This document shows, piece by piece, positions 8,845-14,441 of a DNA stretch of 20,632 nt (positions are counted from its first letter, which is position 1; every line of letters begins with the position of its first letter). The stretch lies in IMG/VR virus record IMGVR_UViG_3300042910_000051, positions 1 through 20,632 of that record; one strand, given 5' to 3'. The stretch is from a virus. Made by a program: the position numbers and the translations under genes. A model generated the notes under the pieces. The model ran no database searches, was not told the origin of the DNA, and saw only the letters and a program-made list of their open reading frames with translations.

Positions 8845-9021
8845 TCACCTGCCTCTTCTCCGGCTGTAGAACCAGTTAAGCCAGGAAACGAGAAACTGGA
8901 ACTGGAAGGGTGTGAGGCTGCCTATGTATTCAAGCGGGTAGCCGTATTCGTGGGCGATTAGGCCTATGTGCTGGGCGTTAACATTGACTCTAACCCAGTC
9001 TTCGACGTCCTGCCAACTGTA
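8845..9021 (-). CDS. Tail assembly chaperone C-terminal extension, made by -1 frameshifting (gpGT-like)
   Basis: An open frame without its own start codon, -1 relative to the chaperone. It encodes 58 residues rich in aromatics (YSWQDVEDWVRVNVNAQ, then AHEYGYPLEYIGSLTPFQFQ, then WLNWFYSRRRGR) before TGA 8845-8847, adjacent to the tape measure ATG. Fused through the slippery site at 9021-9027 it yields a 171-aa protein (113 + 58). In lambda the T part binds the tape measure while G binds the tube. The aromatic/basic character here fits such a role, but that is inference. Confidence 0.8.
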   Translation of the reverse strand, partial: YSWQDVEDWVRVNVNAQHIGLIAHEYGYPLEYIGSLTPFQFQFLVSWLNWFYSRRRGR

Positions 9022-9359
9022 AAACCCATGTCCCTGCTTAAGGCTGTCATCAGTTTAGCTGCGACTTCCAACGGTAGGGCTTTGACGTCCTCGAGGGTTA
9101 AGTCCTTGTTCGCCTTGTGCAGCATCAGCCAAAGAGTCATAACACCCCGCTCTTCAGGAGTCCCGCACTTGCCAAGCTCAATGCTGTCCGCCAGCGTTAA
9201 GACTCCGTATTCGACAACGCCCAAGCCTTCAACTTCAACCCTGCGAATCTCCCTGCTGCTTTGAATTAAGGCTTTGACGTCGAATTTGGCGGCCTTCGCA
9301 GCCTTCTCTTGCTCGTATTGCTCAAGCTTTTTGGCGTATTCCTCCACTTTCCCACTCAA
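8964..9359 (-). CDS. Tail assembly chaperone, unshifted product (lambda gpG-like position)
   Basis: 131 aa. TTG at 9359 is the start because GGGAGGTGA ends about six bases upstream and no ATG fits. Residues 1-30 are a Lys/Glu-rich helix. Residues ~30-110 are compact and helical with LTLADSIELGKCGTPEERGVMTLW. Its location between tail tube and tape measure, its size and an overlapping extension ORF are the classic pattern of the G/GT chaperones that hold the tape measure for tail tube polymerisation. The last 18 residues (after codon 113) are unique to the unshifted form and end at a TAG. Confidence 0.85.
   Translation of the reverse strand: MSGKVEEYAKKLEQYEQEKAAKAAKFDVKALIQSSREIRRVEVEGLGVVEYGVLTLADSIELGKCGTPEERGVMTLWLMLHKANKDLTLEDVKALPLEVAAKLMTALSRDMGFTVGRTSKTGLESMLTPST
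9021..9027 (-). promoter_or_regulatory. -1 ribosomal frameshift slippery heptamer G GGT TTT
   Basis: Minus-strand GGGTTTT sits in the zero frame as xxG GGT TTT (codons 112 and 113 of the chaperone counted from 9359). It fits the canonical X XXY YYZ rule with X=G, Y=T, Z=T. Slipping back one base gives GGG TTT TAC and enters the extension frame exactly. No strong downstream stem-loop is obvious (only short GTC/GAC pairings). Confidence 0.8.
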
Positions 9360-9365
9360 AGCGAA

Positions 9366-9443
9366 TCACCTCCCTTCTCCAGTAACTTTTCTTTCGGCGA
9401 GTTTCCGCCTAATTCGTTCAAGCTTTCTTTTCCCTGGCCTCAT
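9366..9443 (-). CDS. 25-aa basic mini-ORF, translationally coupled
   Basis: The ATG overlaps the previous gene's stop as ATGA (9440-9443). The stop TGA at 9366-9368 lies in the ribosome site GGAGGTGA of the chaperone. The peptide is strongly basic (MRPGKRKLERIRRKLAERKV). The stop-start overlap and the use of its terminus as the next ribosome site suggest it is translated, if only to couple the two neighbours. Possibly a nucleic-acid or tail-tube contact peptide. No family known. Confidence 0.4.
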   Translation of the reverse strand: MRPGKRKLERIRRKLAERKVTGEGR

Positions 9444-9679
9444 TTAGAGTCTCCCCTAAACGTGGTTTTAATGCCAAAAACAGGCGGGTTACCGGGTTCA
9501 GAACCCGGTGGGACTTTGACCAGCTTCAGCCTTTTCGCAGAAACAGTTTGGTAAACGATTTTTAGACCTTTGCAGTCGCGGATAACCATTTGCTGAAGCT
9601 TCTCGATCTCCCTCAGTGGCCCGACGGCTATTAGTCCAAAGTTTAGTATCACGTCTTTGTTGCGTTCCAAATTTTCCAT
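9440..9679 (-). CDS. Small hypothetical tail-region protein
   Basis: 79 aa. ATG 9679 is preferred over the TTG at 9694 because the latter lies in the ribosome site GGAGGG. The sequence starts MENLERNKDVILNFG, has a helix around EIEKLQQMVIRDC, then a basic strand (KIVYQTVSAKRLKLVKV) and a proline-rich tail (PPGSEPGNPPVFG). It lies between the tail tube and chaperone genes, so a minor tail or tail-assembly role is likely. No family recognised. Confidence 0.65.
   Translation of the reverse strand: MENLERNKDVILNFGLIAVGPLREIEKLQQMVIRDCKGLKIVYQTVSAKRLKLVKVPPGSEPGNPPVFGIKTTFRGDSK
9491..9509. other. Strong hairpin inside a coding region
   Basis: ACCGGGTT-CAG-AACCCGGT, an 8-bp perfect stem (9 bp if the TTC/GAA pair closes the loop). 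It lies in the part of the 79-aa gene that encodes KVPPGSEPGNPP. It could act as an RNA stability or processing element. It is not a tRNA T-arm (see rejected items). Confidence 0.5.
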
Positions 9680-9727
9680 AAATTTTCCCTCCAATTAAGG
9701 TTTTAAGCAGACTAAAAACTGGGGATT

Positions 9728-10444
9728 CTATGCTTGCGTCTCAAACAGTATGTTGTCGCCTTCGCCTTCAAGGCTTTCGGCTATCACGCCGTCCTGCTCT
9801 ATGCTTTGCTCCCAGCTGTTTAACGTGACGTTTCTGAGTGTTATTAGCGGTTTGCCGGATCCCCATCCGTCCGGGGCTATCATGATGTCGAACTTTTCGC
9901 CGGCGAGGATTTTGTTGGCGAACTTGCTGCTCACATACAGCAGGTCAATGCTGACCTTGAAGGTTTTGTTTCCGCTTGAAAGGACGGCGGGCTTATCGCT
10001 TCCAAACACGTATTCCTTGATCAAGTCCACGTCAACGCTTGCGCTGACTGTCTTAGCGTAGCCTATGAGAAGCCTCTCCGTCATGCCCGAGAAAGTCGCG
10101 GTTCCAGATGTTGAGCCGCTTGTCGCCCTCACGCCGAACCGGAAGCTGTAAGCGTTGTCCGGCGCCGTGTATTCGTCGGTCCTTGTGGCGACGGTGTTAG
10201 GCGTCAGGTTCACGGTGTTTCTGCTCAGCTCGGAGCCGGCGCTGTTCAGCCAGCTGAAAACTGCCTGCAGGGCGGTTATGTTGGCGTTGCTGGTGTATGT
10301 GTATGTGACTCGGGCTGTTTCTCCGGGGTCGACGCGTTCAGCCGGCGTGAACGCTTCGCTTGTGCTGTTTGGGGGCGGCGAAACGCTGATCGTTAAAGGG
10401 TATAGTGTCCGGTAAAGCAGCGCGTTTCTGCCTAGAATCGGCAT
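9728..10444 (-). CDS. Tail tube protein carrying an inserted Ig-like domain
   Basis: 238 aa, ATG 10444. Residues 1-12 (MPILGRNALLYR) and ~120-238 (IGYAKTVSASVDVDLIKEY..., GEKFDIMIAPDGW, NSWEQSIEQDGVIAESLEGEG) align end-to-end with the neighbouring 130-aa protein and form the tail tube fold. Between them lies an extra ~105-residue beta-sandwich-like block. It is Ser/Thr-rich, with SVSPPPNSTS, DPGETARVTYTYTSN and APDNAYSFRFGVRA, in an Ig-like strand pattern. Such insertions decorate the outside of tail tubes in other siphoviruses. It is one of two tandem tube genes and could be the major tube subunit or a decorated minor form. Confidence 0.8.
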   Translation of the reverse strand: MPILGRNALLYRTLYPLTISVSPPPNSTSEAFTPAERVDPGETARVTYTYTSNANITALQAVFSWLNSAGSELSRNTVNLTPNTVATRTDEYTAPDNAYSFRFGVRATSGSTSGTATFSGMTERLLIGYAKTVSASVDVDLIKEYVFGSDKPAVLSSGNKTFKVSIDLLYVSSKFANKILAGEKFDIMIAPDGWGSGKPLITLRNVTLNSWEQSIEQDGVIAESLEGEGDNILFETQA

Positions 10445-10474
10445 TGGAGATCACGCTCCTAAAGGTTAGGGCTG

Positions 10475-10871
10475 TCACTGTGTGCCCCAAGTGATGTTGG
10501 TTCCTTCGCCCTTCAATGCTTTCCATTACCTACGCCGTCTTGCTCGATGCTCAGCTCCCAGCTTGTGAAGACAACGTTGCTCAAAGTTATCTTCGGCTTA
10601 CCTGTGCCTGTTCCTTCAGGGCGAATTTCGATTGTCACAGCGGACCCGTTGAGGAACGTCGTTGGCGTATGTGCCGTCCACGTAAGCCCTTTCAATGCTA
10701 ACCTTGAAGCTCTTGTTTCCGCTGGCGAGAAACGCCGGCTTGTCCGGGACTTGACCCGCTGATGTAGTATTCCTTGATCAGGTCCACGTCTATGCTGACG
10801 CTGACGCTTGTGCAGTATCCAATTTCAGTTGCTCCCTTATAGATCGAGGCGCTTCTACCCAGTATCGGCAT
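10475..10871 (-). CDS. Tail tube protein paralogue without insert; frame broken at four sites
   Basis: ATG 10871 follows GAGGTGA and reads MPILGRSASIYKG, matching the neighbour's start. As written, stops interrupt the frame. Removing one base at each of 10746-10748 (GGG), 10658, 10529-10530 (CC) and 10509-10511 (CCC) restores a 130-aa protein ending NITWGTQ. The 397-nt span minus 4 is exactly 131 codons. The restored sequence (SVSIDVDLIKEYYISGS, then SWELSIEQDGVVMESIEGEG) is collinear with the 238-aa tail tube but lacks its Ig-like block. It is either a true gene with consensus errors or a decayed tube copy whose function was taken over by the neighbour. Confidence 0.75.
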
Positions 10872-10890
10872 TCACACTCACCTCGCTTGC

Positions 10891-10913
10891 GGGCCACCCG
10901 CTTGTGATGGCCC
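10891..10913. other. Intergenic hairpin before the tail tube genes
   Basis: GGGCCA (10891-10896) pairs with TGGCCC (10908-10913) across an 11-base loop, in the 43-bp gap between the gp10-like gene and the first tail tube gene, just ahead of its ribosome site. It could mark an RNA cleavage or stability point for a highly expressed tube gene. Confidence 0.35.
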
Positions 10914-10914
10914 T

Positions 10915-11280
10915 TTACAAGCTTTCCCAAGCCTTGCTGATGGCTTCCTGCATGGCGAAAGTTAGGAGAGGCATGCACTCGTTTATCGCCCGGGTTAGGA
11001 AATATCGGGGCGCAATATAGCGGGTTCCAAACTCCTGGAATATGGCGTAATAAACGTATGCGCCGACGCGGAGAACCAGGTCGCGGGTTATCGTGTGATA
11101 TATGCTTGCCCGAAGGGCTCCGGTCCTAACAGGCGCGTAAGCCCTCGCGCGGACAACAATCTGCTGGCCTATTTCGCCCAAAACCTCGGCAAACCTGTCC
11201 CTTAAACCCTCGCTCATCTGCTTGAGGGCTTCGGCGAAAGCCTCAACTTCTGAAGGGTCAATTTGGATTTTAACAGTCAC
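10915..11280 (-). CDS. HK97 gp10-like tail completion / neck protein
   Basis: 121 aa. GTG 11280 overlaps the upstream stop as GTGA. The family signature is clear. A helical N-terminus (DPSEVEAFAEALKQMSEGL) precedes RARAYAPVRTGALRASIYH at residues ~47-65. Then come YVYYAIFQEFGTRYIAPRYF at ~79-98 and a C-terminal helix. This matches the HK97 gp10 / minor capsid-neck family that sits at the head-tail joint. Length is normal for the family (about 110-140 aa). It lies between the 140-aa neck gene and the tail tube genes, as expected. Confidence 0.9.
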   Translation of the reverse strand: MTVKIQIDPSEVEAFAEALKQMSEGLRDRFAEVLGEIGQQIVVRARAYAPVRTGALRASIYHTITRDLVLRVGAYVYYAIFQEFGTRYIAPRYFLTRAINECMPLLTFAMQEAISKAWESL

Positions 11281-11699
11281 GCTAAGTTCACCATTTTAAC
11301 CTGAAGGCTTAGCCGAACCAAATCCGGGCTCTCGTTCTTGTTGAACTCGCGGGTGATGTCCGCGAAGCCGAAACCGCTTGGCGTTGAAGCTTTCAAAATG
11401 CGGTAAACCTCGCCGCGCATGTTTTCCCTCACGGCGACCGCGCTGCCCACGGACGTTGAAACCTTGACGAGGATGTCGACCATAACGTTCTGTTCAGCCA
11501 ATAAAACGCCTTTAGCCAACACTCGAACGTTTGCAGCAGTCATAGGCGCGTAACAGGCCACAACATAGTTTTTCGCCATCTTCGTGAAGTCTATGGCTTC
11601 AACCTTGCTTTTAGCCCAATAAATGTCCGCCTTAGAGGGGCTGGTAAGGCTCCAGTTGTCCTGTAAATGCTGGCATAAAACTTCAGCTGCGTCCGCCAT
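11277..11699 (-). CDS. Putative tail terminator / neck protein
   Basis: 140 aa. ATG 11699 overlaps the preceding small ORF's stop (TGATG), and its own stop overlaps the next start. The layout is alpha/beta: an N-terminal helix (EVLCQHLQDNW), strands (NYVVACYAP, VRVLAKGVLL), a central EQNVMVDILVKVS strand, a helix (VRENMRGEVYRILKAS) and C-terminal strands (LVRLSLQVKMVNLA). That order is typical of tail terminator/gpU-like proteins that cap the tail tube. Its position beside the gp10-like gene agrees. No signature motif makes this certain. Confidence 0.6.
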   Translation of the reverse strand: MADAAEVLCQHLQDNWSLTSPSKADIYWAKSKVEAIDFTKMAKNYVVACYAPMTAANVRVLAKGVLLAEQNVMVDILVKVSTSVGSAVAVRENMRGEVYRILKASTPSGFGFADITREFNKNESPDLVRLSLQVKMVNLA

Positions 11700-11815
11700 C
11701 AGCTACTACACGGCTCCACTTCATAATATTCGGCAAGCTTCTCAATGTCCACGCCCGGATCCAAAATTGTTATTCGCCCGTTAAGCTTCAACTTCACATA
11801 ATTCTTGAACGTCAT
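11699..11815 (-). CDS. 38-aa conserved-looking mini-protein between neck genes
   Basis: The ATG overlaps the connector's stop (ATGA at 11812-11815), and the stop overlaps the next ATG (TGATG at 11697-11701). Both junctions therefore show translational coupling. The peptide reads MTFKNYVKLKLNGRITILDP, then GVDIEKLAEYYEV, a beta-hairpin followed by a short helix, ending PCSS. The ordered sequence and double overlap make it a real gene in my view. It may act as a neck accessory. No family is known to me. Confidence 0.65.
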   Translation of the reverse strand: MTFKNYVKLKLNGRITILDPGVDIEKLAEYYEVEPCSS

Positions 11816-12276
11816 GGACTAATCAGCCCGCCCCTATATTCCGGAACCTCTTCAGCAGCCGCTGCCTCCGCAGCCATAACCGGCGTTGTCAAGTTAACCA
11901 GCTGGCGGACGAAATCCTCCTGGAAGCCCTTTATTGTCCGCTCAATGGCTTCTGCGTATGGACCGGCTCGGGCTACACGCAAATCGCCCAGGAAGTAGTC
12001 GAAGGCGCCTATCATGGCTCCGCCGCTTGAGACGACGAGGACACGCATACAAGCCAAATCCAAAGCCGCCATCCTTGCAACCGGGTATTTCGGATCGTCC
12101 GCGGTTAGGTCTCTACCCAGCAACGCGTTTATGTAGGTGTTTGCGAAGTCCACGTGGGCTTGGACGCTTGCCTCGGCGATCGTTAAGCCGTAAACCGTGT
12201 AAACCTTGTTTACGCTGTCATACGTCATGTTTAAGGCTGCTTGAACATCTGAAGCGGTTACATATTGCACGGTCAT
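11812..12276 (-). CDS. Head-tail connector (gp6-like adaptor)
   Basis: 154 aa, ATG 12276. The N-terminal part (YVTASDVQAALNMTYDS...LTIAEASVQAHVDFANTYINALL) is the helical region usual for connectors that dock on the portal. Next comes KYPVARMAALDLACMRVLVVSSGG, then a helix-turn-helix (YAEAIERTIKGFQEDFV). Length and helical content match HK97 gp6-like connectors. It follows the capsid gene and membrane genes and precedes the terminator and gp10-like genes, the usual neck order. Confidence 0.75.
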   Translation of the reverse strand: MTVQYVTASDVQAALNMTYDSVNKVYTVYGLTIAEASVQAHVDFANTYINALLGRDLTADDPKYPVARMAALDLACMRVLVVSSGGAMIGAFDYFLGDLRVARAGPYAEAIERTIKGFQEDFVRQLVNLTTPVMAAEAAAAEEVPEYRGGLISP

Positions 12277-12277
12277 G

Positions 12278-12529
12278 TTAATCCCAGAACCATAGGCTCA
12301 GGAATTGGATTATAAACGCGAGGACTATCACGCTATACATTATGTCGCGGGCAAGCCAAATGTCAACGCTTGGAAATATGTAGAAGGGCCAGTCAAACGT
12401 TTTAAACCCTAATGAAAGGCGGAATTCCACGATTTCAAGCTGCCAAAGCCCCGCGACAAGCATGAAAACGCTTAGGGCTATACAGCAAACGTTTTTCAAA
12501 CGCTTGATACGCTTAAGGCTTAAACGCAT
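12278..12529 (-). CDS. Small membrane protein 3 of a tandem trio
   Basis: 83 aa from ATG 12529, which overlaps the preceding gene's end (stop 12520-12522); an alternative start 13 codons upstream would overlap more. A basic N-terminus (MRLSLKRIKRLK) is followed by a first membrane helix (CCIALSVFMLVAGLWQL), a loop with paired aromatics and a second helix (MYSVIVLAFIIQFLSLWFWD). It ends one base from the connector's start. Holin-like size and topology; could serve lysis, membrane injection or superinfection exclusion. Function unknown. Confidence 0.6.
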   Translation of the reverse strand: MRLSLKRIKRLKNVCCIALSVFMLVAGLWQLEIVEFRLSLGFKTFDWPFYIFPSVDIWLARDIMYSVIVLAFIIQFLSLWFWD

Positions 12530-12741
12530 AAGCCCAGCACCAAGCCGATTATGAAGCCGAAACTCCACTCGCGAAGCTCGTGGAACATTTCATCGCGGAT
12601 TTTCGATTCTTCAACATATTCATAAGCAAAGAACTGGGCGTAGAGAAAAAGGGAGACTGCTAGGCCAAGCCACCCTTTAGGGGCTAGGAAGCCCGCCGTC
12701 AAGCCGTGCAGAACGTGGCAGAGGATGGAAAGTTTACTCAT
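12520..12741 (-). CDS. Small membrane protein 2 of a tandem trio
   Basis: 73 aa from ATG 12741, overlapping the previous gene's stop at 12734. Two hydrophobic segments (about 5-38 and 58-73) flank a charged stretch (YEYVEESKIRDEMFHELREW). It lies in overlapping series with two other tiny membrane genes, which suggests a co-folded complex or a lysis cassette. No holin motif can be claimed from sequence. Confidence 0.6.
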   Translation of the reverse strand: MSKLSILCHVLHGLTAGFLAPKGWLGLAVSLFLYAQFFAYEYVEESKIRDEMFHELREWSFGFIIGLVLGLCV

Positions 12742-12970
12742 GGCTTTCAAGCCAGTCGCTGTATTCGACGGCTGTCCCGGCTACCACGGAAGCGCCGAAG
12801 ATCAAAGCTGCCCAAATTGCTGGGGCGAAAGGCAGCGGGGCAATCTGGTTTACTGCTGAAGCCAGCAGATAAAGCGCTGAGCCGAAAACCATGCCTATGA
12901 CGCTTCCGTAGATTAGCCCCTTCATTAGGCGGAACAGCACGCGCTTTGGCTTCTTGTTGTTTTCAGACAT
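12734..12970 (-). CDS. Small membrane protein 1 of a tandem trio
   Basis: 78 aa, ATG 12970, with GAGGTGAG as ribosome site about eight bases upstream. A basic cytoplasmic start (MSENNKKPKRVLFRLMK) precedes two membrane helices (about 18-42 and 47-66) with small-residue faces (GSVIGMVFGSALYLLA; AALIFGASVVAGTA). It ends EYSDWLESHE. It lies behind a large hairpin (12991-13028) after the MCP gene. Holin-like features, function unproven. Confidence 0.65.
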   Translation of the reverse strand: MSENNKKPKRVLFRLMKGLIYGSVIGMVFGSALYLLASAVNQIAPLPFAPAIWAALIFGASVVAGTAVEYSDWLESHE

Positions 12971-12990
12971 TTTTTAACTCACCTCTTTTT

Positions 12991-13028
12991 TGTTCCGCCA
13001 GCCACGCTTGTTGGCTGGCTCTGGAACA
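12991..13028 (-). other. Strong leader hairpin between MCP and the membrane trio
   Basis: On the minus strand TGTTCC-(AGA bulge)-GCCAGCCA / loop ACAAGCG / TGGCTGGC-GGAACA gives 14 paired bases with one 3-nt bulge. It is preceded by a TTTTTGTTTTT tract (terminator-like) and followed by A-rich sequence and the ribosome site GAGGTGAG. It could limit read-through, mark mRNA processing or tune translation of the membrane genes. Confidence 0.55.
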
Positions 13029-13075
13029 GAAAAACAAAAAGGGGAACTGGAAAAGATGGGAAATTGTTAGGCTGT

Positions 13076-14019
13076 TTAGCTTGTCGCCAAGCCTGTCACT
13101 TTAACGATTGCTTCACCGTAAGTGACTACAGGCGCATACCTTGTTGAAAGCACCACTTCGACGGCGTCAAACTCCTTCTTGATCTCCACGTCGGTTGTCA
13201 GCGGCCTCTTTATTTCGCTGGTGCAAGGGTTTATCCCGCTATATTTAAACCCTTGGCACCATTTACGAAGAAGCCCAACGGGGCGTAGGCCGCTGACGCG
13301 TTTTGTCCAGTGCTTAGGATGTAGGCTGTTCCTGCCGGTATGACTGGGCTTACGTAGACGTTCATGCCGTAGATTGTGCCTACGGCGCCGGTTTGGATGA
13401 CTTCCTCGCCGTAGTAGGCGTATAGCGAGAACTGTGGCAGGTAATAGACGTCTCTCGCGTTTACCGGGTTCAATAGGATGGTGTCTGGTATCAAGCCGTA
13501 GTTTTCGATTGCGGCTTTGGCTGCTAGAATGTCTTTTGTTCCAAGCCCGCCTGTTATCGTGAACTCTGTGCCTGTTGCCGAGAGGCTTTTGCCTGTAGCC
13601 GTTATCGTAGTGGCTGCAGCCGTGTCTATGACTGTTTGGCAGTCTTTGTCGATTGTGTAGGCCATACGCCTTGCTAATCGGCGCAGCTGGTCCTCGATGA
13701 CGGGTATGTATAGGTCTTCGATTGCTTCTCGGGTTATCCTTTCCCTGAGGCCTTTCTTGTATGGTGTGACTGTTATGTAGGTATATGGCGTGTAGTCCAT
13801 TGGGAACTCTGTGCCCTCGGCGACCTCGGTGATCGCCGCAGCCCTTGAGCCTTGCTGCTTAACAAAGGTTGCCGTTTTACCCGCTACCAATGGGAATTCT
13901 GGGAACAGGCGTTTAACCACTAGGGCGGGCATGGTTAGCTCAATAATCTTCTTGTGCAGGGCTGGATAGGCTATTGCGCCCGTGTCAACCCAGGTGAAAG
14001 CGTCACGGAACATAGCCAT
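13076..14019 (-). CDS. Major capsid protein (HK97 fold), frame changes -1 near its end
   Basis: ATG 14019 has GGGGTGAT about five bases upstream; the TTG at 14025 overlaps the ribosome site. The zero frame runs to a TAA at 13231-13233 (262 aa). It shows N-terminal FTWVDTGAIAYPALHKKI and the capsid-like region TPYTYITVTPYKKGLRERITREAIED. A long helix (LRRLARRMAYTIDKDCQTVID) and PDTILLNPVNARDVYYLPQF follow. A further 56 residues in the -1 frame continue to TAA 13076-13078 (EIKRPLTTDVEIKKEFDA, then STRYAPVVTYGEAIVKVTGL). That tail looks like the last strands of the fold, not an accessory piece. The joint is GGGTTTA in slippery phase, 314 aa in total. Either frameshifting or a lost A in A4 links the parts. 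Confidence 0.85.
13220..13260. repeat. 14-bp quasi-palindrome over the MCP frame break
   Basis: GGTGCAAGGGTTTA (13220-13233) is the exact reverse complement of TAAACCCTTGGCACC (13246-13260) apart from one extra G. The loop is 12 bases. On the coding strand the second arm contains the heptamer GGGTTTA and the first arm contains the zero-frame TAA. This is one of the longest near-perfect inverted repeats in the window. Confidence 0.8.
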
Positions 14020-14034
14020 ACTCAATCACCCCTT

Positions 14035-14427
14035 CTAATACACATGCGGGTTAACAGCCACCAGTATCACGTCGCCAGCAGCTGATGCGGCTTCCAAGGC
14101 ATAGCCTAAAGCCCTGTTTCCGGCCGTAGTGACCGCCACAGCCCTTGCCGAAGCGTCTGAGCCGACTACGGCGCCGGCTGAGACTGCTCCGCCGGCTGTC
14201 ACGTAAACTATTGGGCAGCCCATGATGACGGGAACCTTTGAGCCTGCAGAGGCACTTCCGGCTGCAACGCCTATAACGGCGTCCGTTGCACCAGCAGCGG
14301 GGCCAACAGTCATTGAACCCGTCACCTTGACAAGCTGGCCTTTCGTTACGGCTGCGCTTGCAGTGAAGGTGACTATGTCTCCGGGTAGGCTGAAAATGTT
14401 TCCTGCAACTCGAGCTTCAAAAGACAT
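14035..14427 (-). CDS. Capsid decoration / stabilisation protein (DUF2190-like)
   Basis: 130 aa, ATG 14427 behind GGGGTGATTT. The sequence is low in charge and rich in Ala, Gly, Val and Thr. Strands are VTKGQLVKVTGSMTVG, AVIGVAAGSASAGSKVPVIM, IVYVTAGGAVSAGAVVGSD and ALGYALEAASAAGDVILVAV. This pattern matches capsid decoration proteins of the DUF2190 type, which bind as trimers on the shell. It lies immediately ahead of the MCP in transcription order, the usual site. Confidence 0.8.
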   Translation of the reverse strand: MSFEARVAGNIFSLPGDIVTFTASAAVTKGQLVKVTGSMTVGPAAGATDAVIGVAAGSASAGSKVPVIMGCPIVYVTAGGAVSAGAVVGSDASARAVAVTTAGNRALGYALEAASAAGDVILVAVNPHVY

Positions 14428-14441
14428 GACAAATCACCCCT

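Noticed and set aside
9491-9509. Sequence resembling a tRNA T-arm (CCGGG-TTCAGAA-CCCGG)
   Set aside because: The position equal to A58 is G, there is no matching acceptor stem or anticodon arm in the preceding ~70 bases, and the region is coding on the other strand. Treated as a hairpin only.
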